Below are positions 1-6,416 of a stretch of 8,309 nt of DNA, piece after piece. The position numbers and the translations under genes were made by a program. Origin of the DNA: an uncultured Clostridium sp. Lineage in GTDB: Bacteria; Bacillota; Clostridia; Lachnospirales; Lachnospiraceae. The notes below the pieces were generated by a model. The model was not told the origin of the DNA. It searched no databases and saw only the letters and a list, made by a program, of their open reading frames with translations. Where the stretch lies: positions 1-8,309 of the forward strand of contig CATWBR010000191.1 of assembly GCA_958349075.1 (NCBI GenBank), given 5' to 3'. Position 1 is the stretch's first letter. Every line of letters begins with the position of its first letter.

Positions 1-130
1 ACGCCTTAGTGTCTGTTATGTACTCCGAAGAGCGCAAGCGGTCCCCGGAACAATTCATTCTGGCCGGATTCCCCCCTCACGACAACCTATCCCCGGGACT
101 GAAGACTCATTCAACCAACCTCTCCACACC

Positions 131-156
131 GGACATTGGCCGTTCCGGCCGCGTCC
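131..156. repeat. Inverted repeat, strong two-part hairpin
   Basis: GGAC (131-134) pairs with GTCC (153-156), and GGCCG (138-142) pairs with CGGCC (146-150). The arms are separated by an internal loop of 3 and 2 nt and closed by a 3-nt loop, giving nine GC-rich base pairs. No T-run follows on the + strand, so it is not a rightward terminator. On the minus strand it directly follows the purine-rich 21-bp repeat, which suggests part of a folded RNA. Confidence 0.6.
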
Positions 157-176
157 TCCTTCCTCAATTAAATCCC
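156..176 (-). repeat. 21-bp repeat, left copy (inverted relative to right copy)
   Basis: Read on the minus strand, this stretch contains GATTTAATTGAGGAAGG and is identical over 21 bases to 8284-8304 on the + strand. Beyond the 21 bases the next five bases match at three positions. An exact match of this length within 8.3 kb is not expected by chance. It contains a ribosome-binding-site-like purine run, but the AT-rich half is also conserved, so translation signals alone do not explain it. Confidence 0.8.
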
Positions 177-258
177 TATTTTGTTTATTTAACCCACATT
201 GCGAATAAACATTAACACATAAATCAACAATTTAGCGGTATTTTCGCGTATAAACCAC

Positions 259-287
259 TTGCAGAAAAAATTTACCTGTGATATAGT
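259..287 (+). promoter_or_regulatory. Sigma-A-type promoter of rpsB-tsf
   Basis: The -35 box TTGCAG (259-264) and the -10 box TATAGT (282-287) are separated by exactly 17 nt. A TG at 279-280 gives an extended -10 element. The DNA upstream is AT-rich. Transcription would begin near 294, leaving a leader of about 150 nt before rpsB. The spacing, the extended -10 and the position ahead of a highly expressed operon make this the best promoter in the window. Confidence 0.8.
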
Positions 288-350
288 ATAAAGGTTAAAA
301 AATCACGCCGGACGGATTCTTAAGGACGGTGCTCCGATTAAATAGGATGG

Positions 351-374
351 AAAACGGCTGTCACAGGCCTTTTT
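351..374 (+). terminator. Possible attenuator hairpin in rpsB leader
   Basis: GGCT (356-359) can pair with GGCC (366-369), one pair being G-U, around a 6-nt loop. The stem may extend through AAAA (351-354) paired with Ts, with C355 bulged. Five Ts follow (370-374). The stem is short, so efficient termination is doubtful. It is listed because its position fits attenuation. Confidence 0.22.
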
Positions 375-430
375 GTTCTATCAGGAGTCCCCGAGGAAGC
401 AAAGAAGACGGCGGAAGAAGAAAACCAAAT

Positions 431-435
431 GGAGG
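431..435 (+). promoter_or_regulatory. Ribosome binding site fixing the rpsB start
   Basis: GGAGG lies 8 nt before the ATG at 444. An upstream in-frame ATG at 429 overlaps this site and cannot use it, so translation should begin at 444 with Met-Ser-Val-Ile-Ser-Met, a typical S2 N-terminus. Confidence 0.85.
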
Positions 436-443
436 AAAGAAAC

Positions 444-1181
444 ATGAGCGTTATTTCAATGAAGCAGTTACTGGAGGCTGGTGTACATTTTGGTCACCAG
501 ACAAGAAGATGGAACCCTAAGATGGCTCCGTACATCTACACAGAGAGAAATGGTATCCACATCATCGACTTACAGAAATCCGTAGGTTTAGTGGATGAAG
601 CTTACAAAGCAGTAGCAGACATCGCAGCAGACGGCGGCACAATCCTGTTCGTAGGAACAAAGAAGCAGGCTCAGGACGCTATCAAGACAGAAGCTGAGAG
701 ATGCGGAATGTTCTATGTAAACGAGAGATGGTTAGGCGGTATGCTTACAAACTTCAAGACCATCCAGAGCCGTATCGGAAGATTAAAACAGATCGAGACC
801 ATGTCTGAGGACGGAACATTTGATGTTCTTCCTAAGAAAGAAGTTATCGCTCTTAAGAAAGAGTGGGAGAAGCTCGAGAAGAACCTTGGCGGTATCAAAG
901 AGATGAAGAGAGTCCCGGACGCTATCTTCGTAGTAGATCCTAAGAAAGAAAGAATCTGCGTACAGGAAGCACACACACTGGGAATTCCGTTAATCGGCAT
1001 CATCGATACCAACTGTGATCCGGAAGAGCTTGACTATGTAATCCCGGGTAACGACGATGCTATCAGAGCCGTAAAATTAATCGTTTCCAGAATGGCAGAC
1101 GCCGTTATCGAAGCAAGACAGGGCGAAGCAGAAGCTCCTGTATTCGAGGGCGAGGATGTTGCTGAAGCAGCAGAGGCATAA
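444..1181 (+). CDS. rpsB: 30S ribosomal protein S2
   Basis: Ribosomal protein S2 binds the small subunit between head and body and is needed for S1 binding and translation initiation where S1 exists. The 245-residue product matches the usual bacterial length of about 240-260. The N-terminal family signature [15 protein letters not shown] lies at residues 13-27, with the conserved [14 protein letters not shown] just after it. The central [11 protein letters not shown] lies at about 96-106, and the second signature, starting [12 protein letters not shown] and ending in GIIDTNCDP, spans 158-193. A coiled-coil-like charged stretch lies at about 130-155, and the tail from about 226 is acidic and Ala/Glu-rich, as is common in this family. 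It is the first gene after a strong promoter and long leader, with tsf 76 nt downstream, the classic S2/EF-Ts pair. The start is set by the GGAGG at 431-435. Confidence 0.98.
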   Translation: MSVISMKQLLEAGVHFGHQTRRWNPKMAPYIYTERNGIHIIDLQKSVGLVDEAYKAVADIAADGGTILFVGTKKQAQDAIKTEAERCGMFYVNERWLGGMLTNFKTIQSRIGRLKQIETMSEDGTFDVLPKKEVIALKKEWEKLEKNLGGIKEMKRVPDAIFVVDPKKERICVQEAHTLGIPLIGIIDTNCDPEELDYVIPGNDDAIRAVKLIVSRMADAVIEARQGEAEAPVFEGEDVAEAAEA

Positions 1182-1257
1182 TTACCGCTGGATGTTTCAG
1201 GACAGGCAGAAGACCACTGAGATTTGGAAATGAAAAAATATACGGAGGGAATTAAAA

Positions 1258-2193
1258 ATGGCAGCAGTAACAGCAGCAATGGTAAAAGAATTACGTGAGA
1301 CGACAGGCGCCGGCATGATGGATTGCAAGAAAGCTCTTGCAGCTACAGACGGTGATATGGATAAAGCAGTTGAGTTCTTAAGAGAAAAAGGACTTGCAGG
1401 CGCAGCTAAGAAAGCCGGACGTATCGCAGCAGAAGGTGTTGTAGCAACTACATTATCCGCTGATGAGAAGAAGGCAGTTGTTGTAGAGGTTAATGCCGAG
1501 ACAGACTTTGTAGCAAAGAACGAGAAGTTCCAGACCTACGTAGCAGACGTTGCGGCACAGGCACTCAATACAACAGCAGCAGACATCGACGCTTTCTTAA
1601 ATGAGAAGTGGGATAAGGAACCTTCCTTAACAGTTGCAGAAGCTCTTTCTTCCCAGATTTCCATTATTGGCGAGAACATGAAGATCAGAAGATTTGCACA
1701 GATTGAAGAGGCAAACGGTTTTGTTGCTTCCTACATCCATGCAGGCGGAAAGATCGGCGTTTTAGTTGATGTTGAGACAGACGTAGTAAACGACTCACTC
1801 AAAGAGATGGCTAAAAACGTGGCAATGCAGGCGGCTGCATTAAAACCATTATACACAAACAGAGACGAAGTTGATGCTGATTATATTGAGAAAGAGACAG
1901 AGATTCTCACAGCAGCAGCTAAGAACGAGAAACCGGACGCCAATGACAAAATCATTGAGGGAATGGTAAAAGGACGTATCAATAAAGAATTAAAAGAGAT
2001 CTGCTTACTTGATCAGGTTTATGTAAAAGCTGAAGACGGCAAACAGACCGTATCCCAGTACGTAGCAGAAGTTGCTAAGGCTAACGGCGCGAAAGTAGCG
2101 GTTAAGAAGTTTGTACGCTTTGAGACAGGTGAAGGCCTTGAAAAGAAAGAAGAAAACTTCGCAGAAGAAGTAGCAAAACAGATGGGAATGTAA
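1258..2193 (+). CDS. tsf: Translation elongation factor Ts
   Basis: EF-Ts is the cytoplasmic nucleotide-exchange factor that releases GDP from EF-Tu so that it can bind GTP and aminoacyl-tRNA again. The 311-residue product is somewhat longer than the E. coli protein (283). Residues 1-55 form the N-terminal UBA-like domain with the signature LRETTGAGMMDCKKAL (12-27). The TDFVAKN motif at 82-88 contains the Phe that family knowledge places in the EF-Tu Mg2+/nucleotide region. The core dimerisation-type repeats follow, including GKIGVLVDVE (about 164-173). A GGAGGG site at 1244-1249 sits 8 nt before the ATG. It is co-transcribed with rpsB, since no terminator or promoter is visible in the 76-nt gap. 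A strong terminator 8 nt past the stop ends the unit. pyrH and frr, which often follow tsf, are absent. Confidence 0.98.
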   Translation: MAAVTAAMVKELRETTGAGMMDCKKALAATDGDMDKAVEFLREKGLAGAAKKAGRIAAEGVVATTLSADEKKAVVVEVNAETDFVAKNEKFQTYVADVAAQALNTTAADIDAFLNEKWDKEPSLTVAEALSSQISIIGENMKIRRFAQIEEANGFVASYIHAGGKIGVLVDVETDVVNDSLKEMAKNVAMQAAALKPLYTNRDEVDADYIEKETEILTAAAKNEKPDANDKIIEGMVKGRINKELKEICLLDQVYVKAEDGKQTVSQYVAEVAKANGAKVAVKKFVRFETGEGLEKKEENFAEEVAKQMGM

Positions 2194-2201
2194 TGCTAAT
2201 C

Positions 2202-2242
2202 AATAAAATCCCATGGCGGATAACCATGGGATTTTATTTTTT
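2202..2242 (+). terminator. Intrinsic terminator after rpsB-tsf
   Basis: A perfect 15-bp stem is formed by 2202-2216 (AATAAAATCCCATGG) and 2224-2238, with a 7-nt loop. The T-rich end of the stem runs into four more Ts (2239-2242). The A-rich left arm also gives a T-run on the opposite strand, so it could work both ways. It isolates the translation genes from the transporter operon. Confidence 0.92.
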
Positions 2243-2246
2243 AGCA

Positions 2247-2289
2247 GACAAATGTCCGCACAGGGGTGACAAATGTATTTCTAATGTCC
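2247..2289 (+). promoter_or_regulatory. Phased direct repeats upstream of oppB, possible operator
   Basis: GACAAATGT occurs at 2247-2255 and again at 2268-2276, exactly 21 bp apart. The first copy is part of a small palindrome, GACA-AA-TGTC (2247-2256). A third related box, AATGTCC, lies at 2283-2289, with AATGT cores starting at 2251, 2272 and 2283, so spaced 21 and 11 bp, about two and one helical turns. This is the only patterned DNA between the tsf terminator and oppB. No clear promoter was found. GTGACA at 2266-2271 resembles a -35 box, but the only -10 at the right distance, CATTTT (2289-2294), is poor. A regulator is unknown. Confidence 0.3.
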
Positions 2290-2314
2290 ATTTTTTACCA
2301 CCCCGACTCACAGG

Positions 2315-2323
2315 AAAGGAGAG
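2315..2323 (+). promoter_or_regulatory. Ribosome binding site fixing the oppB start
   Basis: AAAGGAGAG places GGAG (2318-2321) 7 nt before the ATG at 2329. The reading frame is open further upstream to a GTG at 2266, but no such site precedes that codon and the added residues do not resemble the family, so 2329 is chosen. Confidence 0.8.
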
Positions 2324-2328
2324 ATATC

Positions 2329-3246
2329 ATGGCAAAATATATTGCAAAGCGTATTGGCCTGGCCGTTGTAACATGCTGGCTTGTAGCCACTCTTACATTT
2401 TTCCTGATGAACCTGGTACCAGGCGGCCCATTTATGGCTGAGAAAGCCCTTACACCCCAGGCCCAGCAGGCGATGATGGAAAAATACGGATTGGATAAAC
2501 CACTTCCGGAGCAATACACAATTTATATGGGAAAAGTACTTCATGGAGATTTAGGCCCCAGCGTTAAGCAGAGAGGCCGTACCGTGAATTCGATTATTGA
2601 AACAAAATTCCCGGTATCGGCAAAACTGGGAGGAATCTCTATCTTAATTGCCGTGCTGGTCGGTATTCCACTTGGGAGTATTGCAGCATTTAAGAGAGGC
2701 AAGATGACGGATAACATAATCATTATTTTCAGTACCTGCGGAATCGCGGTGCCGAGCTTTGTTATCTCCACCCTGCTTATGTACGTACTGTCGTTTCAAT
2801 TGGAATGGCTGCCTACATATGGATTGACATCGTGGAAACATTATATTATGCCCGTTACGGCTCTGGCGTTATACCCGGCCTCCTATATTTCGCGTCTGAT
2901 GCGTTCTTCCATGCTGGATGTCCTGGGACAGGACTACATGAGAACAGCAAGGGCGAAGGGAGTTACCTGGTTTTTCAGCGTATTTAAGCATGCGCTCAGA
3001 AATGCCGTACTGCCAGTTGTTACATATCTGGGCCCCCTGCTTGCCTATACAGTTACAGGCAGTTTTATTGTTGAAAAGATCTTCACGATTCCGGGGCTTG
3101 GTTCCGAGTTTATCGGCGCCATCACAGGCCGTGACTACCCTCTGATTATGGGTACTACAATTTTCCTTGCTACATTGATTATTACAATGAACGTGGTTGT
3201 TGATATCTTATATACCATTATTGACCCGCGTATAAAACTGAAATAG
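2329..3246 (+). CDS. oppB: Oligopeptide ABC transporter permease OppB
   Basis: This is one of two membrane subunits forming the peptide channel of an Opp/Dpp-type importer. The 305-residue product is close to the usual length of about 306. The first helix (about 9-30) runs into the conserved N-terminal LVPGGPF (29-35), as usual for OppB/DppB. A long external segment includes YGLDKPLPEQY (53-63) and GDLGPSV (73-79). Five more helices lie near 99-120, 129-155, 171-190, 226-248 and 272-297. The cytoplasmic EAA-type coupling loop, which docks onto the ATPases, spans 202-228 with DYMRTARAKG and HALRNAVLP. The C-terminus ends DPRIK, typical of the family. It is the first gene of the operon, and oppC follows after 13 nt. 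Substrate is inferred from the whole operon; DppB or AppB are close alternatives. Confidence 0.93.
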   Translation: MAKYIAKRIGLAVVTCWLVATLTFFLMNLVPGGPFMAEKALTPQAQQAMMEKYGLDKPLPEQYTIYMGKVLHGDLGPSVKQRGRTVNSIIETKFPVSAKLGGISILIAVLVGIPLGSIAAFKRGKMTDNIIIIFSTCGIAVPSFVISTLLMYVLSFQLEWLPTYGLTSWKHYIMPVTALALYPASYISRLMRSSMLDVLGQDYMRTARAKGVTWFFSVFKHALRNAVLPVVTYLGPLLAYTVTGSFIVEKIFTIPGLGSEFIGAITGRDYPLIMGTTIFLATLIITMNVVVDILYTIIDPRIKLK

Positions 3247-3259
3247 GGAGGCACATGTG

Positions 3260-4300
3260 ATGGACAATAATAAATTATCATTTCAGATGGATGTAAGCGA
3301 CTTCCTCCCGGCAGATGAAAGTGAAAAACAAAGCCTTGTCGTGATGAGAGAGAGCGTCGGCTTCTGGCAGGACGGAATGCGCCGCTTAAAGAAGAATAAA
3401 ATTGCCATGGTCAGCCTGATTGTTGTACTGATTATCTTCGTGCTTTCATTCATTGTACCAACGGTTTATCCTTATAAATATGAACAGCAGATTAAGACAA
3501 GCGTCAACCTGGCCCCAATGCAGTATTCCGAGACGGAGCAGGCTCAGATAGACGCCGGTGAGAAGGTATTCCCGCACATTCTCGGCACCGATAACCTGGG
3601 ACGTGATTATGCGGTCCGCGTTATGATGGGAAGCCGTGTTTCCCTGCTGGTAGGACTTGTGGCATCGGCAATCATTCTTTTGATTGGTTCCCTGTACGGT
3701 TCCATCTCCGGTTTTTTCGGAGGATGGGTCGACATGGTGATGATGCGTATTGTAGATATTATTTATACGGTTCCCGATGTACTGATTATCATTCTTCTGG
3801 CTGCGGTGCTCAATTATCCCCTGAAGGATTTGGCGCAGAAGCCGGGATTTGAATGGATCGGCATCATCGGTGTCAACCTGATCAGTATTTTTATCGTGTT
3901 TGCCCTCCTTTACTGGGTTGGTATGGCGCGTATCGTGCGAAGCCAGATCATGATTCTGAAAGAGCAGGAATATGTGACGGCAGCCAGGGCGCTGGGAGCA
4001 TCCAGCGGCCGTATTATCAGAAAGCATCTGTTAACCAACTGTATCGGTACTCTGATTGTTACGACAACGCTTCAGATTCCGTCTTCCATCTTTACGGAGA
4101 GCTTCTTAAGCTTCCTGGGACTTGGCGTGAATGCGCCGATGCCGTCCCTGGGCAGTCTTGCAAGTGCCGCTATAAACGGTCTCCAGAGCTATCCGCACCG
4201 CCTGTTTGCTCCGGCTCTTATGATTTCCGTCATTATCCTGAGCTTCAACCTGTTAGGTGACGGCCTGCGCGATGCCTTTGACCCGAAGATGAAGAACTAG
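3260..4300 (+). CDS. oppC: Oligopeptide ABC transporter permease OppC
   Basis: This is the second membrane subunit, pairing with OppB in the cytoplasmic membrane. The 346-residue product is longer than the roughly 300 usual for OppC. A cytoplasmic N-terminal tail with WQDGMRRLKKNKIA (37-50) precedes helix 1 (about 47-69). The external loop carries the family hallmark HILGTDNLGRD (106-116). More helices lie near 125-150, 155-180, 200-222, 263-285 and 316-335. The EAA loop spans 237-265 (EYVTAARALGAS, then RKHLLTN). The extra length comes from an enlarged first loop (about 78-105) and a loop insertion (about 185-200). GTG at 3257 and ATG at 3260 are adjacent in-frame starts. GGGAGG (3246-3251), which overlaps the last base of the oppB stop codon, is 8 nt from the ATG, so the ATG is preferred. 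Confidence 0.92.
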   Translation: MDNNKLSFQMDVSDFLPADESEKQSLVVMRESVGFWQDGMRRLKKNKIAMVSLIVVLIIFVLSFIVPTVYPYKYEQQIKTSVNLAPMQYSETEQAQIDAGEKVFPHILGTDNLGRDYAVRVMMGSRVSLLVGLVASAIILLIGSLYGSISGFFGGWVDMVMMRIVDIIYTVPDVLIIILLAAVLNYPLKDLAQKPGFEWIGIIGVNLISIFIVFALLYWVGMARIVRSQIMILKEQEYVTAARALGASSGRIIRKHLLTNCIGTLIVTTTLQIPSSIFTESFLSFLGLGVNAPMPSLGSLASAAINGLQSYPHRLFAPALMISVIILSFNLLGDGLRDAFDPKMKN

Positions 4301-4313
4301 GGAGGAACGAAGA

Positions 4314-5318
4314 ATGAGCGAGTATTTAGTAGATATAAAGAACGAACGCCTTTCTTTCTTCACCCCGGCCGGTGAGGTAAAGGCATTAAATGACGTCTCC
4401 ATCCATCTGAAGGAGGGTGAGGTCCTGGGAATCGTAGGCGAGTCAGGTTCCGGTAAATCCGTTACCGCGTACAGTCTGATGGGACTGACCGCATATCCGG
4501 GAAAACTGATCGGAGGTACCCTGGAATTCAACGGACACCGGATCGATGAGATGAAAGAGAAAGAGATGAGAAAAATCCGCGGAGAGGAAATTTCCATCAT
4601 TTTTCAGGATCCGATGACCAGCTTAAACCCCGTATATACGATAGGAAACCAGATCTGTGAGATGGTTCTTCTGCATACAAAGAAGTCGAAACAGGAAGCA
4701 AGGGAGAGGGCGAAAGAGCTTCTGACCCTGGTTGGAATCAACGAGCCGGAGAAGAGGCTGAAACAGTACCCTCATGAACTCTCGGGTGGTATGCGCCAGC
4801 GTGTCATGATCGCCATCGCTCTGGCCTGTGAGCCGAAGCTCCTGATCGCCGATGAGCCGACGACCGCCCTGGACGTTACCATTCAGGCCCAGATTCTGGA
4901 GCTGATGATGGGACTGAAAGAAAAGCTGGGCATGGCCATCATCATGATTACCCACGACCTTGGCGTTGTGGCCAGCATGTGTGACAAAATTGCTGTCATG
5001 TATGCCGGAAAGGTGGTAGAATATGGTACAACGGACGATATCTTCTATAGTCCGTCCCACGAATACACGAAGGGCCTGTTACGAAGCATACCGAAGCTCA
5101 ATGAAAAAGAGCACAGCCGCCTCGTCCCGATCGAGGGAAGCCCGGTTGATATGCTGAATCCTCCGGCAGGATGTCCTTTTGCACCGAGGTGTGACTCCTG
5201 TATGAAAATCTGCCTGCGCCAGATGCCGGAATATACCGATCTTACGGATATTCATTACAGTGCCTGCTGGCTGCTTCAGAAGGCAGAATTTGAAAAAGCA
5301 CAGGGAGGTAATAAGTGA
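4314..5318 (+). CDS. oppD: Oligopeptide ABC transporter ATP-binding protein OppD
   Basis: This is one of two ATPases that power peptide import at the inner face of the membrane. The 334-residue product has the usual family length. Walker A is GESGSGKS (42-49), the Q-loop is FQDP with Gln98, and the ABC signature is LSGGMRQR (156-163). Walker B is LLIADEP (176-182) with Glu181 as the catalytic base, followed by the D-loop ALD and the H-loop His214. All catalytic motifs are intact. The C-terminal oligopeptide/dipeptide extension (about 240-325) holds Cys287, Cys293, Cys300 and Cys318, spaced like the [4Fe-4S]-binding cysteines reported for related Dpp ATPases; Cys296 is extra. GGAGG (4301-4305) lies 8 nt before the ATG. 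It starts 13 nt after oppC, and its TGA stop overlaps the oppF ATG by one base, which suggests coupled translation. Confidence 0.95.
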   Translation: MSEYLVDIKNERLSFFTPAGEVKALNDVSIHLKEGEVLGIVGESGSGKSVTAYSLMGLTAYPGKLIGGTLEFNGHRIDEMKEKEMRKIRGEEISIIFQDPMTSLNPVYTIGNQICEMVLLHTKKSKQEARERAKELLTLVGINEPEKRLKQYPHELSGGMRQRVMIAIALACEPKLLIADEPTTALDVTIQAQILELMMGLKEKLGMAIIMITHDLGVVASMCDKIAVMYAGKVVEYGTTDDIFYSPSHEYTKGLLRSIPKLNEKEHSRLVPIEGSPVDMLNPPAGCPFAPRCDSCMKICLRQMPEYTDLTDIHYSACWLLQKAEFEKAQGGNK

Positions 5319-6376
5319 TGGAAGATAAGAGATTAGTTGAGGTCCAGAACCTAAAACAGTATTTCCCTGTTGCAAGCAGCAAAATGTTTGAGAAAAAAGT
5401 CGTTAAGGCCGTAGATAACGTCTCCTTCTATCTTAATAAGGGAGAGACGCTGGGACTGGTTGGAGAGTCCGGCTGTGGTAAGACAACCACAGGACGCACG
5501 CTTCTGCGCCTTCACGAGCCGACCAGCGGCCGTATCCTCTATGACGGGGAGACGATTTTCGACAGCGGCGACGTGCCGGTGTACGGGGAAGACGGAAAGC
5601 CTCAGACGGCAGACGGAAAACCGGTATACGGCAAAAAAACGGCGGTCAACATGCTGCCGTACCGCCGGAAAATGCAGATTGTATTTCAGGACCCTTATGC
5701 AAGTCTGGATCCGCGTATGACCGTGGCCGATATCGTAGGGGAGGCCATTGATATTCATAAACTGGCGTCCGGAAAAAAGGACAGACAGGAACGCATTATA
5801 GAAATGCTGCGCCGTGTCGGCCTTAACTCCGAGCATGCAAACCGTTATCCCCATGAGTTCTCCGGAGGTCAGAGACAGCGTGTCGGCATTGCCCGCGCAC
5901 TGGCCGTAAACCCGGAATTTATTGTCTGCGATGAGCCTGTGTCGGCCCTGGATGTTTCCATTCAGGCACAGGTTGTCAACATGTTTGAGGAACTCCAGGA
6001 GGAGATGGGGCTGACTTACTTGTTCATTGCCCATGATCTTTCGATTGTAAAGCACATTTCCAACCGAATCGGTGTTATGTACCTGGGCAATCTGGTGGAG
6101 CTGGCCGACAGCTATGAGCTGACGTTCCACAGTGTCCATCCATATACAAGGAGCCTGATTTCAGCAATTCCGATTGCGGATCCGAGAGCCAGCAGGGAAT
6201 CGAAGCGCATCGTGCTGAGCGGCGACGTTCCGAGCCCGGTGAATCCGCCTTCCGGATGCCGGTTTAGAACGAGATGTCCGTATGCGGATGAGCAGTGTTC
6301 GGCTCAGGAGCCTGTATGGAAGGAAGTATCGAAGGGCCATTATGCGGCCTGCCATCATCTTGATCGGGTGAATTAG
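5318..6376 (+). CDS. oppF: Oligopeptide ABC transporter ATP-binding protein OppF
   Basis: This is the second ATPase, expected to form a heterodimer with OppD so that two ATP sites are shared between them. The 352-residue product has Walker A GESGCGKT (49-56), Q-loop FQDP with Gln124, signature FSGGQRQR (181-188), Walker B FIVCDEP (201-207) with Glu206, D-loop ALD and H-loop His239, all intact. Between Walker A and the Q-loop lies an unusual insertion (about 80-112) rich in Gly, Asp and Lys, with repeated DGKP and PVYG units. The C-terminal extension holds Cys314, Cys320, Cys327 and Cys345, a likely iron-sulfur site by family analogy. Adjacent starts GTG (5315) and ATG (5318) are possible; GGGAGG (5303-5308) is 9 nt from the ATG, which gives the family-like N-terminus [10 protein letters not shown] 105-nt spacer separates it from oppA. 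Confidence 0.94.
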   Translation: MEDKRLVEVQNLKQYFPVASSKMFEKKVVKAVDNVSFYLNKGETLGLVGESGCGKTTTGRTLLRLHEPTSGRILYDGETIFDSGDVPVYGEDGKPQTADGKPVYGKKTAVNMLPYRRKMQIVFQDPYASLDPRMTVADIVGEAIDIHKLASGKKDRQERIIEMLRRVGLNSEHANRYPHEFSGGQRQRVGIARALAVNPEFIVCDEPVSALDVSIQAQVVNMFEELQEEMGLTYLFIAHDLSIVKHISNRIGVMYLGNLVELADSYELTFHSVHPYTRSLISAIPIADPRASRESKRIVLSGDVPSPVNPPSGCRFRTRCPYADEQCSAQEPVWKEVSKGHYAACHHLDRVN

Positions 6377-6381
6377 TAGGG

Positions 6382-6396
6382 GGTTCCTGAGGGACC
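6382..6396 (+). repeat. Short hairpin just after oppF
   Basis: GGTTCC (6382-6387) pairs with GGGACC (6391-6396) around a 3-nt loop, six pairs with one G-U, starting 6 nt after the oppF stop codon. No T-run follows directly. It may slow 3' exonucleases or form part of a partial terminator. GACC (6393-6396) could also pair with GGTT downstream (6400-6403), so alternative folds exist. Confidence 0.4.
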
Positions 6397-6416
6397 AATG
6401 GTTCGATTTTATGCAA

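Larger units (their letters stand above)
1..176 (-). ncRNA. Candidate structured non-coding RNA, left end open
   Basis: This GC-rich, structure-prone block has no convincing gene on either strand. Read on the minus strand it starts near a GGG at 176-174, runs through a purine-rich GAGGAAGGAG stretch, and then forms a strong two-part hairpin (131-156). Further on is a short CUC/GAG stem closed by a UUCG tetraloop (23-32). A weak minus-strand promoter is possible: TTAATG at 215-210, 17 nt, then TTAAAT at 192-187, although that -10 box lies further than usual from the GGG. The first 21 bases recur at the other end of the window. No known RNA family (tmRNA, RNase P, SRP, common riboswitches) is recognised by eye. 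It may instead be a leader of a gene lying left of the window, or non-transcribed repeat DNA. Strand and extent are inferred. Confidence 0.25.
294..443 (+). promoter_or_regulatory. Long 5' leader of rpsB mRNA
   Basis: About 150 untranslated nt lie between the predicted start of transcription and the rpsB start codon, more than a ribosome binding site needs. The leader has a repeated GGACGG (310-315 and 324-329), a possible CGGA/TCCG pairing (309-312 with 333-336), and a terminator-like hairpin with five Ts (351-374). It ends in a purine-rich tract with the Shine-Dalgarno GGAGG. Ribosomal-protein operons are often autoregulated through such leaders, so feedback by S2 is possible here but is not shown by the sequence. 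Confidence 0.45.

Noticed and set aside
9..215. Open frame of 68 codons on the + strand at the left end
   Set aside because: It starts at a GTG with no ribosome binding site, its composition is not protein-like, no family is recognised, and it overlaps the strong hairpin and the 21-bp repeat.
429..443. Upstream ATG start for rpsB
   Set aside because: The codon lies over the GGAGG ribosome binding site and adds five residues not found in S2 proteins; 444 has ideal spacing.
2263..2304. GGGGTG/CACCCC pairing upstream of oppB as a riboswitch or leader hairpin
   Set aside because: It has only six pairs around a 30-nt loop with no second element; not enough to support a folded regulatory RNA.
2266..2328. 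GTG start upstream of oppB, adding 21 residues
   Set aside because: There is no ribosome binding site for it, and the added residues do not resemble an OppB N-terminus. The ATG at 2329 has AAAGGAG at 7 nt.
3446..4027. Long minus-strand open frame of 193 codons opposite oppC
   Set aside because: The translation is His/Asn/Gln/Arg-rich with no family resemblance, and it lies opposite a clearly conserved permease, so it is a shadow of that gene's codon use.
5351..6139. Long minus-strand open frame of 262 codons opposite oppF
   Set aside because: It lies entirely opposite the conserved ATPase, has no ribosome binding site, and its product looks like the reverse reading of ABC motifs.
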